Positions 12,901-25,534 of a stretch of 64,000 nt of DNA are shown one piece after another; positions within the stretch are counted from its first letter, which is position 1, and every line of letters starts with the position of its first letter. This DNA comes from Cymbidium sinense (lineage: Eukaryota; Streptophyta; Magnoliopsida; Asparagales; Orchidaceae), in the NCBI GenBank assembly GCA_021442155.1, contig CM038221.1:41301648-41365647 (forward strand). Reading direction: 5' to 3'. The translations under genes were made by a program, and so were the position numbers. The notes beneath the pieces were generated by a model. It worked only from the letters and a program-made list of their open reading frames with translations, searched no databases and had not been told where the DNA came from.

Positions 12901-14636
12901 CAATTTGACCTTTCAGGTCAAGTTGGGTTCAAAGTCAACTGGGCTAGGTTGGGTCTGGTTGGCCAATTGAGGCTTTGGTCAAGTTCAACAAGTGATTTGG
13001 AATGAACTTGACTCATTGGTTTCAATCAATTTGGCTTAGATCAAGTTTTAACACATTTTAACTTTTTAGGTCAAGTTGGGTCAACTTGGGTCAAGTGGCT
13101 AATTGACTTTGGTTTCAAACATTGATCATGAATGAAGTTTGATCAATGGTTTCAATCAATTTGGCCTATGGTGGATTTTGGCTAGTTTAAGTTTCATTTT
13201 GGCTAAGTGTTGACTTGATCAACCCTTAGGTTTGACTTAGTTTGACCCAATTTGAATGATTGATCATCTCATGATGATTGTTGCTCACAATGTGAGGTTT
13301 AGTTGGGCTTAGTTCAATCCAATTTAGGTAGGATTAGAATTTGGCTCAAAAGGGGTACTTTAGGTCACTTTGGGTCAAGTGAGCCTAAGTGGATCAATTG
13401 ACTTGATCAAGGCTTGAATCAAATTTGGTTGAACTCACATATGGACTTATGATTGAAATATAAATCCATTTGCAAGTGGTTTGGAGTCAAATGAGTTTTG
13501 ATTCACTTGGCAATTTTAAGTTCAATGGGTGAACATGAGTTCGATTTGGGTTTGATTTTTGAATTTAGTTTTAGTTTATGATTGAAGTTTATGTTTATAT
13601 TTGGATTCATGATTGAAGGATTGATTGAATCATGAAGAAAACTCAAGAGTTTGGATTGATTTGAAATTAATTTGGCTAAGTTCAAAAATTTGACTTGAAA
13701 GGTTTAGGTTGAATTTTGGTTGAATTTGGATTTGAGTTTTGAATTGATTTTTAGATTGATGATTGAAGTTTGTATTTATATTTAGATTCATTATTGAAGG
13801 ATTGATTGAATCATGAAGAAAAATCATGGGTTTGGCTTGATTTGAATTTGATTTGTCTAAGTTCAAGAATTTGACTTGAAAGGCATAGGTTGAATTTTGG
13901 TTGAATTTAGATTTGAGTTTTAAATTGATTTTTGGATTGATGATTGAAGTTTTTATTTATATTTAGAGTCGTGATTAGAGGATTGATTGAATCATGAATA
14001 AAAATCAAGGGTTTGGCTTGATTTGAATTTGATTTGTCTAAGTTCAAGAATTTGACTTGAAAGGCTTATGTTGAATTTTGGCTGGATTTGGATTTTTTTT
14101 TTGGATTTAGATTTGGTTCCTTAAATTTATATTTCATTTATATTTGTGAATATAAACGAGAACATAAATGGGTTATGAGAAAATTTCTTGAATTTGAATT
14201 GATTTGGATTTTATTTAGGCTAAGTCCATAATATAAAATCAAAGTGACTTAGGAAGAATTTTTGAGCTTGGAATTTCAATCATAAGCTTCAATCATTTGG
14301 ACTTGATTTGAGTTTGAGAAAATCCATCAAGTTGGAATTAATTTGAGTTTGAATTTGATTTTATTTAGAGTTTGGAGTTAGTTTAGACTTGATTTGGGAT
14401 TTTACTTGAAGGAAGGAAGTGAGGAGTTGGTTCAAGCTATAGGGTGGATAAATTTTCTTAACATCCCTAAAGCATGACCTATTCCTATGACTAACTCTTC
14501 AAAGCCTCTAGGGTTAGGTTGAGTGTCCACCTAATAACTAGAAGTGTCTTATAACAAAGGAGAGTTTGAGTGTCTAAGAGTAGTCCTATGTCTAAGACGG
14601 AGGGGTTGAGAGCTCATCCTAAAAATGAGGTCAACA
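6970..14636 (-). mobile_element. Solo LTR D of the giant Tat family (7.67 kb)
   Basis: Complete LTR from TGTGGTGAAA to AGGTCAACA, with TG...CA ends. No primer-binding site or genes adjoin it, so it is read as a solo LTR left by LTR-LTR recombination. In plus coordinates it holds a pyrimidine tract (about 8533-8590), the conserved 'agcctcgcaacc' block (about 9700-9790), a GC-rich block (about 11400-11490), a GGTCAA-dense region (about 12540-13420), three 180-bp tandem units (13500-14090) and one copy of the alternative 'atataaatg' unit (about 14120-14170). It lacks the conserved hairpin segment, which largely explains why it is shorter than the others. It groups with A and F by its arrays. Open reading frames inside it are chance. 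Confidence 0.8.
13500..14090. repeat. Tandem array type i in LTR D (3 x 180 bp)
   Basis: The phrase 'gattgattgaatcatgaa' recurs near 13621, 13801 and 13981, giving a 180-bp period. Each unit also carries 'aagttcaagaatttgacttg' in the same register. Confidence 0.85.
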
Positions 14637-14641
14637 TGCCC
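14637..14641. repeat. Right flanking repeat of solo LTR D
   Basis: TGCCC directly after the LTR end CAACA; pairs imperfectly with TGCCT at 6965-6969. Confidence 0.45.
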
Positions 14642-16793
14642 ATAGTAGATTCATCATAAAAGGTTAAACCAAATATGATGAAGATTTTAATGGCAGTGTC
14701 CAAATCACTGGATGACCACCACCACATCTTAAGCTCATTATATTTAGAGTTTCTCAAAATTGGATGCAATTATATAAAGAGGAGGTGTAAGGATAAGTTT
14801 TCAAGAATTTAAAAAATAATTCAAAAATAAGAGGTCTCTAGTTTCCTTAGTCAAAATCTTCAATGATCTAAATGGCAGGCTTGGTCTATCTTCAATGATA
14901 TTTATTTGATTAGGCTAAAGTAATTAAGAATTTATGATTATCTAAGCCATTTAAAAACTAAATTGCCTTTATTAGATGAATTATGTCTTAATAAATTATT
15001 TGGATCTTATCAGCTTTAATTTTGATTTAACTGAATTCCAATTTCAATCTTTAGACTATGATAACTTGCATTTAGGTCAGTTTATCTTAAGGTGGTATTA
15101 ACCATTAATGTTAATATGATGGTTTTTCATTTTTGTAATTCTAAGCCTAGGGTTTTGTGATCCATAATATGTCCAAATAGCAATTTATGGTTTCTTTGAT
15201 GATTTTGTTTTTATCAAATCATTTTAAGACTAGTTTTAATTATGATCATCTTAGATCATCTAAGTTAATAAGAGACATATACTATGTAATAGAGGCTAAG
15301 AAGATTTTAAGTTCCATTATGTGAGTTCATTCTAAGTTATGGTCTTATTAAGTCAAGTTCATGTTTAGATTTCTAATGAGGGCAACATTAGGGTAAGCCA
15401 TGGATTAATAAGGTAGATCATCACTAAACTAAGGGAGTTAGAATCATTTCAATGGAGTTTAAGATATATTGGGTGCATTGGATATGAATAATAGAGAAAC
15501 ATTAGTTAAATTTGCTTAGATTAAAGCGTAGTGTCATCTCAAAGTAAAAATGAGGTTAACATAATGAAATATGAATTTTATGTTATAATAAAGTTTTGAC
15601 GAGTTTCATTGATTCACATTATTTGTTCATACATTTTTATGCAAAGCCACCGTGTCAATTTCTAAACCTTGTATTTGTGATAAGCACTAGAGAAGTTTAA
15701 ACCATTAGGCATTGTCATCTATTAATAATTCATCAACAATTTCCAATAATTTATTTAAGAATTTGTTATTGGGATGATAGGGTTTAATATTACTGCCATT
15801 AGTGAGAAGGGTGTCTTTTGATCATTTTAAGTGGTTTAATCTTCTTTGGAAGGCACCTTCAATCACTACATAGTTGGGACTCATGTCATACTAAGATTCA
15901 CATCACTCTTATGTGGGTGATATATAAACAAAATGATGTTCAAAGCTATCCATTTTTTTTGAATCAATTAAAGAATACAAAAACACTTTAATTCATATCT
16001 TAATAGAGAGAATGCTTTGAGTTGAAGACAACAAAAAATTAATCATAATGCTTCTCTTTGTAGAAAAAGGAATAAGGTCATGGAAGGATAATGTACATTT
16101 AAATAGTAAAATGTTAGTTGATGGCAAACCAATTAATGGAGTTATTAACAATCCTACTTCCGTAAACTATTTCAATCATTCTAAATGAGGCCTCCTAACT
16201 TTGGACTTCTATGATAAAAGTGTCTCTTAATGTATTGAGAAGCAAAAACCATTTGATAGAGTATCATAATAGATATAAGATTGTTATGTCATTTCAAGGT
16301 TTATGGCCAACATATTGATGCACCTCCACATAAAATTCATCAAGGTTTGTATTTTAAAATGTGTACAAAGTTTATAAAACAATATCAATTTGAAATATGT
16401 GTTGAGCTTTTGGAGTCGATCACCTCATTCCACATCTTCTAGTAGTGTTGTCCTTATATAAGGTTTAGGTAGCATCACTAGGAGACTTCAAGGTCATCAC
16501 ATATAGAGTTGAGGTAGTCCAATGTTGGGAACTTCATGTAGTGGTGATATCTTGAGATGGTTACATGAAAAGAGTTTAATGGTGGGTGATTAAACATTAT
16601 AATATAGGTTAATGGTTCTTACATCATCACAATATATTCTCTTTTTATATCCTTATTTTGTTTATCATTGAGGGTGATCTTTAGGGAGATCTTTCCCTCA
16701 AAAGTTCTTAGCTCCCATAGAATCATACCAAATCTCCCTTTAATATTTAGAAATTATGTTGCTTCATCCAAGTGGCATCCCTAATCATATTAA
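14642..16793. other. Unassigned AT-rich sequence left of the giant element
   Basis: No gene or recognised repeat family. It is the target into which both solo LTR D (left) and the giant element (right) inserted. Frequent stops in all frames. Confidence 0.4.
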
Positions 16794-16798
16794 CAACC
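16794..16798. repeat. Target-site duplication CAACC (left) of the giant element
   Basis: CAACC directly precedes the terminal TATGGTGAAA of the 3' LTR and recurs at 62151-62155 directly after the other LTR. Confidence 0.85.
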
Positions 16799-17587
16799 TA
16801 TGGTGAAATATATTCTCATCTTCATCTTTCACTTTTTATTTTTGAAAAGGATAAATGAAGACAAAAAATATACCTTTTTGGGATGCCACGCAGATCCACA
16901 AATGTTCTTATTAGGGTGATCGGGTACGACATTGAGGAGAGGTGTACTATCTCAAAAGATAGAAGCCACCACCCTACAATGGACTTAAACACCTCAATAA
17001 GGACTCCTAAGGACTATGGATCTTGAAAATATACCAGAGATTCTTCTTCTACTTGACATGAAAAAGTAAAGTAGGGTTTATTTTAAACTGGGTTCGTTAA
17101 GTTCCCTACAGGGGCAAGCCCCCATAGTTAATTACATCCTAAGGAACATGATTCCTTAGGAATACTCTTGATTAAGGTAAATGATTTTTGTCTCCAAAGA
17201 TTTCGAAAGGTAAGACTATCAATCGATTGGTTTATTTTTAGAAAGTCAAGTGGGATCAATCAAAAGAATGAAGTTCTTATCAAAGCCAAATGAAAATAAG
17301 TAGGGGGTGCTTAAGATAATAGGAAGCCTAGTAAGTACCCCAAACTATCCTATGATTGGGCTTTACATTTTTGAAATTGAATTAATTTGTTTGAGTTGAA
17401 TTTTATTAGAAATGTAGGGCAAAAAATTCCATAGTACAAGGTTATGGAAATGCCTAAGAGGTAAGAATTTATGCTTATAGCCTACAAAAGGGAGAAGAAA
17501 CCTCATAACCTAAATCTAGGGAGCTTTGGCTAGGGCCAAAAGCAAGACCTAAATTTAAGATAAAAATGGGTATTTGGTTTACCTCCA
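16799..17587 (-). repeat. 3' LTR (A), outer U5 segment
   Basis: The U5-end 789 bases of the 3' LTR, starting TATGGTGAAA (expected TG mutated to TA). It is cut at 'tttacctcca' by solo LTR B, and the sequence resumes at 25535 with 'taagagagg', exactly as in the uninterrupted 5' LTR near 55020. Confidence 0.88.
17583..17587. repeat. Target-site duplication CTCCA (left) of solo LTR B
   Basis: CTCCA lies directly before TGTGGTGAAA of LTR B and is repeated at 25530-25534. Confidence 0.92.
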
Positions 17588-20500
17588 TGTGGTGAAAAAT
17601 TTCTATAGAGTTGCGTTCAAATCTATGGTGAAAAGAGGCAAGAATATAAAAATTCATCTTTTTAGAATGCCATGCAGATCCATAGATGTGCTTATTCAGG
17701 TGATCGGGTATGTCATCAAGGAATAGTGTACTATCTCGAGAGACAGAAGTCACTAGCTTTTAATGGACCTAATCAGCTCAATAAGGACTCCTAAGGATGA
17801 TGGGTCTACATATGTACCAGAGATTCTTTCCTACTTTACATGAAAAAGTAAAGCATGGTTTATTTTAAATCGGGTTCGTTAAGTTCCCTACAGGGGCAAG
17901 CCCCCATAGTTAATTACATCCTAAGGAATAGATATTCCTTAGGAAAACTCTCGATTAAGGTAAATGATCGTTGTCTTCAAAGATTTCAATAGAAAAGGAC
18001 TATCAATTGATTGGTTCATTTTTGAAGGTCAAATGGGATTGATCAAAGAGAGGGAGTTATTATCGAAGCCAAAATGGAAGATAAGTAAGAGATGTCCATG
18101 ATGTTAGGAAACCTAGTGAGCAATCTCAAACTATCTTATAGTTGACCTTTATATTTGTGAAATTAATTTAGTTTATTTAAGTTGAATTTTTCATTAGAAA
18201 TTTAGGACTTATGATTCCTTAACACAAGATTAAGGAAGTGCCTAAGAGGTGAGGAATTATGCTTATGGCTCATAAAGGGGAGAAGCAATCTCAGAACCTA
18301 AATCTAGGGAGCTTTGGCAAGGCCAAAATCACAGCCTAAATCTAAGGTAAAAATGGGTAATTGGTTTGCCTCCACAAGAAAGGACAAACCACTCGACTGC
18401 TTAGACTTACAACTGCCTTGGGGTGGCCACCAACTAACTCCTCCTATGATTTTAAATACATGTAGGCAGTTCATATGCTTGTGCAAGATAGCTAGTCTGT
18501 TATTAATTTAGAAAGAGACCAAGTCCTTAAACTCACACCCTAAAGAGACTAGATCATGTAAGGACATGCTTCAAATGACCTAAATCTAATGTAATTCAAA
18601 TTTAATTTTATTTTCATTTTTGGACAATTATTTTGACTCAGGCTAATAGGATTCATATGCCTAATGCATGATAAATAAAGATATTGGCCAAAATCAGCAA
18701 GAAGGGAGGAGGTGTGTTTCCACCATGGCTCTTAAAGGTCAAGCCAAGTTTCTCTGGTAAAGGTGGATGCCCTCCAATCAAGAGTGAAATAAGATGCATT
18801 TGTGTATGATCGTAAAGAAATACTCATCCAAAGTAAGGGTTGCTAATTCTTTTATCTTGATTTTAAACCTAAGCTTTAAATGAGGTTATGAGTTCTTTAT
18901 TTTTAATTTTGAGTTGTTAAGTTGGGTAAAAGATTTATTTTTCTCTAAAGAGCCTAATCCACATCAAGGCCATACATAAAGAAAGGAAGCAACTAGAAAA
19001 AAGATGCCACTTAATGCACAAGCTAAATAAATCATTACTCAATTTTTAAAGCTAATCACAAAAAGAATAAAACCTCGTTGTGGTCGACCACTACCGCACA
19101 AATCCTAAAATGATAAACTGGGTAGCCGAGGTCTACCCTTATATAACCTGAATTACAAATGAATTAAATTATAATTAAGCAAGGAATTCATTATTATGGG
19201 GGGTCTTCAAGCTTCATTTCTTCTTTCTTCTTCTTCTTTTGGATAGTTGGAAGGTGGATGCTCCAAGGCTTCACATGGTGCATAAGATAGGATCTTGTGA
19301 CCAATGTTCATCCTAATCCCCATAACAATCATTCTAAAATCCTAATTGCACAAATTCACATGAAAAGGAAAAGAATGGAAATCTAACTAACACCTACAAA
19401 ATAGAGATTAGCTAAAACAAACCACATAAATCCCAAGCATGTATATTGGACTTATCACCCCACACATGGGTGACTAAGTCCACTTGGTTTATTGGATCAT
19501 GCTTAAGAGTATAAAGCACCCACAAGTAAAAGCATTTATATTTTTATTATGATAGCGCCCCTTGAGCACAATCCCCTGCAGAAAATAATGGTTAGACTAA
19601 GATCGCTCTACCAATCATTCTATGAGCATACCTCCTAACATCCAGTCTAAAACATATTTCACAAAATAAAACAAAATATCAAATCATGCACCACCCAAAC
19701 CTAAAGCTAGAAATGGTGACTTAACCTAATGTGTGTGCTTTGGAAGGTTTGTGTGGTATGCTTAGTTATGGCTTTAAGTTAGAAGTTTCTGAGTGTGAAA
19801 ACATGTTCAACTTAGAGGAGGGTTTCATTTAAGTTATTTAATTGATTTGGATTGATTTTATTTCATGTTTTGATTAGGTTCAAGTGGATCCTACAATTAA
19901 TTACTAAGTTATAAAGAGAGGGAAAGAGAAGAGAACTTTTGTTTCCTCCCCTAACTTAAGTAATTTCTAAAGTAGATTCACATTCTAGTTTTGTTTAGTG
20001 AATGTTTTGATTAAATGTTTTAAATGATCCTAAGTTTAGATGTACTCTAAATAAACCTATTAAAAAAGAAAGGCATTTTAAGATTAAATAAAATGAACAA
20101 ATTCATAAAATATACATCACTTCATTTCTTTCCCAACATGTATAATATGCACATGAATAAATCCTAAGCATATCTATACACACAAATGAGAATATTTAAC
20201 ACAATTTATAATGCATGCTAAGTAATTCATTTAAGGAAATTTGGAACTTTACTATGCATGATTTTTCTTAAGTAGAAAAGGGTTTCTTATCCAATTTTTC
20301 ACAAGCACACATGAAAGTGAGAAAGGCATAAGTGAGTACAACCATTGTTAACCAGAGGTGTAAGATACAAGACCTACTTGGGGCTACTTAAAGCCTCGCA
20401 ACCTCGGGGTTTTCCAGACTAATATACCACTTTCCTTAAATACAAACATGTGTATAAAAGAAATGAAATTGGAAAGAAAGAATGCAGAAGTTGTATTAGT

Positions 20501-22044
20501 TGATTCATTTTGTTTATACAATTTATGTGTGCAAGCATAGGTAACCCTTCTTAAGTGATAGCATAGGAATGAATAAGATATGGAATTTGGTAAGTATTAG
20601 GTTCTTTTCAAATAAATCATATATCTTACCAACTCCTATTCAAAATTATACTAACATAAAAGAGAAGGGAAACCTATGCTAAGCACATCCTTATATTCTC
20701 TCACATGCAAGCTTATAATTAAGGTATAAGTAGCACACTTTCAATTTTAGGCATTTAATTTATATTTTTTTTAAAATAATTTGAATTTAGTAGTGATAAT
20801 AGCCACTCATATTTCTACTTTAGCCAACACATGCAAATTTGACATAAAGTAAACAATTTCATTTTAAGTTTGAATTTTGAAAAGTATGAATGCATAAAAC
20901 CACATGACATACAAATTTAATATGTTAGGAAAAGAATCAAAGCAATGATAGCATATAAACACATTCACTTTAATTAAATCCTAAAGACATTCTTATGAAA
21001 TAAGAAAGTTTAAAATAAATCAAAATTTATTCAATGTGATTTTTGTTTAGTTTTATGTTTGATTTAATTTTAAAAAGTTGAGTTGTGCTTGCTGTTCCTA
21101 ACCCATTCCCACAAGTGTTTGATATTTTTGTTTATTTTTTAGATGATTAGATTCATTTATATATATTAATTAGGTTAAGGTATGAATTAAGCAAGTTAAT
21201 TAACCCTTACCTACACCACCTTAGCATAGTTAACTAAGTAATTATGAGAAAATGAGATGACATAAAAACTCACAAGGAATTTAAACTTGCAATGCACCTA
21301 GGAAGAAAAAGGTCCAATGCAATTTGGCTCATAATTAATGATTAATTAAGCTAAGGGGTTTAACTTAAGTAATTTCAAAACACCCCTTCACACATATGAA
21401 TTGGATTTTGATTTCCTTAATTGAACTTAGGCTCTTAAACACCTAAGCATCTACCTAAAGTAGATTAATTAAGTTATGGAAGTTTTTAGAATTTTAAAAA
21501 ATTAATTAAGAGAGTAATTAATGAATTAACTCTTAATTAAGGGAGGATTAAGAAAAAAAAAGGGATTTAGGGAATAACTTAGGGGGAATACTCCAAAATT
21601 ATTCTTTAAATCTCCTATCAACTAGATCTAACCTTAATCAACCTTAATAATGGATTAAAACACTAATCCAAATCTTAATTATCCTTAATTACATTAAAGG
21701 AGTAATTAGGAAATACACTTGTAATTCTCCCAATTAAGCCTTCAATAAATCCCAAGAAAATTAAGGGAAGTAGAGGTCATCCCCTAAAAAATACCCAAGA
21801 AGTTTGGGATTAATCAAAGGATTAAGTAAGAAGTAATTAGCAAAATGATATTTCTAATAAAACCCAAAATCAGAGAAAAGGATCATTTAAAATCCATTGA
21901 AATCATTTTTAAAATATTCTAGATTGAATTATATTTCCACAGTATTTTATCTCATACTTTTCTGAATTTTATTGAAGGAGATATGAATTTTTGAAGGTTA
22001 GGAGATCAATTAAATTTAATTAAATCTCCTAACTAATCCCTTAG

Positions 22045-22160
22045 CTCACAGCGTGACACGTGGTGGCAACGGTCAGCGCGCTTTACACGTGTCGTGCGGT
22101 GAGGGGCTCAATTAAATATCACATCAGGGTGACGGCACGGCGGCAGGACGCGCTTTGATC
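22045..22160. promoter_or_regulatory. GC-rich block with ACACGTG motifs in LTR B
   Basis: A sharp GC-rich island in an AT-rich LTR, with 'gacacgtggtgg' and 'acacgtgtcg', both carrying the ACGTG core used by plant bZIP/bHLH factors. Equivalent islands occur at about 11400-11490, 29250-29400, 58735-58870 and, inverted, 39945-40030. A role as promoter or enhancer is inferred from position and conservation only. Confidence 0.35.
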
Positions 22161-22247
22161 CCTACCGTTGGATCAAGGATCGAATGGCCAGGGATCATCC
22201 CGTAGTTTTAAAAGGGATAAAACATTTCTAAACGTGGGATTAATCTC

Positions 22248-22280
22248 GGCCATCCATCCAAAATGCACGGATGGATGGCC
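22248..22280. promoter_or_regulatory. Perfect 12-bp inverted repeat (hairpin) in LTR B
   Basis: Arms GGCCATCCATCC and GGATGGATGGCC flank a 9-base loop. Versions of it occur in A (about 29458-29490), F (about 58940-58975) and C (about 39842-39875), but not in D. Function unknown. Confidence 0.6.
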
Positions 22281-24539
22281 AAGATCTCCCCAGTTCTTCC
22301 TTTAGGCTCAACAGAAATCGTCCATGACCTAAAGGAAGATCCGAGCTCGATTGAGCGGTTGATGTACACCACACCATAATGAGAAGCTATCCAGGTGGAT
22401 TTCATGACATGAAAATTTCTTTCACAAAAGACCAACACCCCCTAAGCTAAGTGGTAAAAAAATTCCATACCTTGTCGAAGGTGATCACCGGCGCTCGAGC
22501 TCGATGAAGTAGCTTCGTCTAGTGGAGACGAAGCCCTGTTGAAACTTTCAAGCCTTGGGGCTGAGTGGATCTCCCTATGGACCAACACCACTTCACCTTA
22601 CTTGTAGCTTTGACCCAATTAAGACTCTCCTTGCTTTGGGAACTCGAATGAGAGCTTGGGTGCACTTGACTTGATCCCCTGAGGGAATGTGCATGAGGAC
22701 TTGGAATGGATTTGAGTATAGAGGAAGCTGAGGATTGAAGTGAGCTCCCCTACTTTTTAAGGAAGAAAATCGAGAAATGCACTTTTCAAATCCCTCTTAG
22801 AAAGCTTAGGATGGCTCTCTGAAGTTTCTTAACACTCACTAGGGCTCAATAGAATGTGGGAATAATCAATTCAAATTGAATTAGAGGGAGTATATCTCCC
22901 CCTATGGTAATCGGACGGAGCCTTAGCTTGTCATTTTGATCCAATTGACCACATGGGAGGGGTTGTTTGATCTGTTAGATCTTTGCACATGGTCGGTTTG
23001 AGGTCTTGAGTGGATTGCTAACCTCCCATGTGCAACAAATTGAGGTGGAAGGAGGATTTTGAATTGGTCAAATTAAGCAAGGGATTCGAGTTTGGCACTA
23101 GCTCCATTTGGGCTGACCCAAACCCATTGGGTTGAGTGCACCACTCTTCATTGGGTCCACTTGAGCTATTAGGAAGGTATCAAGTTGATATGAAGAGGGC
23201 TTGACCAAATTACCCATGGATTAGACCAAAATTTGTTCTCTGGCCCATGGGTAGAATGATTATTTTGCTAATTTTTCATTTTGGATATGTTGGGTATGTG
23301 GAGAAACTAAGTTTGGCCAAGTTTCATGAGATTTGGAATTCATTTGATAAGGTTTGGCTCATGTTGACCCATGTAGGTCAAAATGCATCAACTTGGGTCA
23401 AGTTGACCAATTGGTCAAATTGGGTCAAACCAAGGGTTGGGTCAAGTTCATATGACCATTTGAAATGTTTTGGTGGCTTTGGTTTGGTTCAATTTGGTAT
23501 AGTTTTGAATTTGGCTAATATGACTTCATTTAGGTCAAATGGGTCAAGTTGACCCATTTGACCTATTTGAGCTAGGTCAAGGGTAGGTTTAGGTTTGGTT
23601 AGTCATATGGAGTGGATTGGTATCTTTATTTCCAATTAATTTTGGTTAAGTTTGAATTTGGCTCAACATGACCCATTTAGGTCAAGTTGGATCTAAGGTC
23701 AATTGGGCTAGGTTAGGTCTAGTTAGCCAATTGAGGCTTTGGTCAAGTTCAACAAGTGATTTGGAATGAACTAGACCCATTGGTTTCAATCAAGTTGGCT
23801 TAGATCAAATTTTGACACATTTTGACTTTTTAGGTCAAGTTGGGTCAACTTGGGTCAAGTGGCCAATTGGGCTAGGTTAGACTCAAATGTTGGCTTGGTT
23901 AAGTTCAAACATTGGTCATGAATGAACTTAGATCAATGGTTTCAATTAATTTTGCCTATGATAGATTTTGGTTATGTTAGGTTTCATTTTGGGCTGTGTT
24001 GACTTGGTCAACCCTTAGGTTTGCTTTGGTTTGACCCAATTTGGTTGATTGATCATCCCATGATGATTGTTGATCATGATGAGAGGCATAGGTGAGTTTG
24101 ATTCAATCCAATTTAGTTAGGATTATAATTTGGCTCATAAGGGTACTTTAGGTCGCTTTGGGTCAAGTGAGCCTAAGTGGGTCAAACAGCTTGGTCAAAG
24201 ATTGATTTGAGTTTGATTGAACTTGTATATGGACTTATAATTGAAATATAAATCCATTTACAATTGGTTTGAAGTCAAATGGATTTTGATCCAATTGACA
24301 ATTTCATATTCAAAGGAAGAATATGAAAGGATTTAGGGTTTTATTTTTGAATTGCTTTTTGATTTGGTGATTGAAGTTTGTATTTATATATGAATTCATG
24401 AGTGTAGAGTTGATTGAATGATGAAAGAAAATTAAGAGTTTGGCTTGATTTGAAGTTGATCTGTCTAAGTTCAAGATTTTGACTTGAAAGGCTTAGGTTG
24501 GATTTTGAGTGGATTTGAGTTTGATTGTTGGAATTGGTT

Positions 24540-25200
24540 TTGATTGTTCAAATTTATATTTCGTTTATATATGTGAATATAAATGAGAATATAAATGGAT
24601 TATGAGAAAATTCCATGAATTTGAAGTGATTTGATCATGATTTAGGCTAACTCCATTAAAAGGGAATTTAAAGGACTTAGGAAATTTTTGGATTTTGGAG
24701 CTTGAATTTTTGAATTTGGTTTGATAGATTTATATTTATATTTCATTTATATATGAGAATATAAATGAGAATATAAATGAATTATGAAAAAAAATCCCAT
24801 GAATTTGATTTGGTTTGACCATGATTTAGGCTAAGTCCATTAAAAGGGAATTAAGGACTTAGAAAATTTTAAATTGGGATTTTAACTTTAGGATTTGATT
24901 TGATTGATTTATATTTATATTTCATTTATATATGTGAATATAAATGAGAATATAAATGAGTTATGAGAAAATTCCATGAATTTCAAATGATTTGATCATC
25001 ATTTAGGCTAAGTCCATTAAAAGGGAATTAAGGACTTAGGAAAATTTTAAATTGGGACTTTAATTTTTTGATTGATTTATATTCATATTTCATTTATATA
25101 TGTGAATATAAATGAGAATATAAATGAGTTATGAGAAAATCTCATGAGTTTGATTTGGTTTAGATCATGATTTAGGTTAAGTCCTTAAGGGAAAACTTAA
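24540..25200. repeat. Tandem array type ii in LTR B (4 units)
   Basis: The phrase 'catttatatatgtgaata' recurs near 24560, 24742, 24921 and 25090, giving a period of about 165-183 bp. Each unit contains inverted 'atttata...tataaat' stretches. Confidence 0.85.
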
Positions 25201-25529
25201 AGGACTTAGAAAATTTCATGAATTGATTTTGAATTTCGTTTCAATCATGGATTTGATTTGAGTTTGCATAAAATCAAATAAGATTTATTTGGAGTTTAAC
25301 TTGAAGGAAAGAAGGTGAGGAATGGTTCAAGCTAAGGGTAGACAAGTTTCCCTAACACCCCTAAGGCACGACCTATTCCTATGGCTACCTCTTCTAAGTC
25401 TCTAGGGCTAGGTTGAGTGTCCACCTAATCACTAGATGTGTCTTAAAACTAAGGAACTCTTAAAGTCTAAGAGAAGTCTTATGCTTAAGATAGAGAGGTT
25501 GAGAGCTCATTCTAAAAATGAGGTCAACA

Positions 25530-25534
25530 CTCCA
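25530..25534. repeat. Target-site duplication CTCCA (right) of solo LTR B
   Basis: Second copy of CTCCA, joining LTR B to the resumed 3' LTR. Confidence 0.92.

Larger units (their letters stand above)
17588..25529 (-). mobile_element. Solo LTR B (7.94 kb) nested in the 3' LTR
   Basis: Complete LTR from TGTGGTGAAA to AGGTCAACA with perfect 5-bp CTCCA duplications and no internal region. It is in the same orientation as its host LTR. In plus coordinates it holds a pyrimidine tract (about 19206-19245), the conserved 'cctcgcaacctcgggg' block (about 20335-20430), a GC-rich block (about 22045-22160), a hairpin (22248-22280), a GGTCAA-dense region (about 23340-24190), one type i unit (about 24340-24530) and four type ii units (24540-25200). 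It shares the type ii array with LTR C, so B and C are one subfamily. It must postdate insertion of the giant element. Confidence 0.92.
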
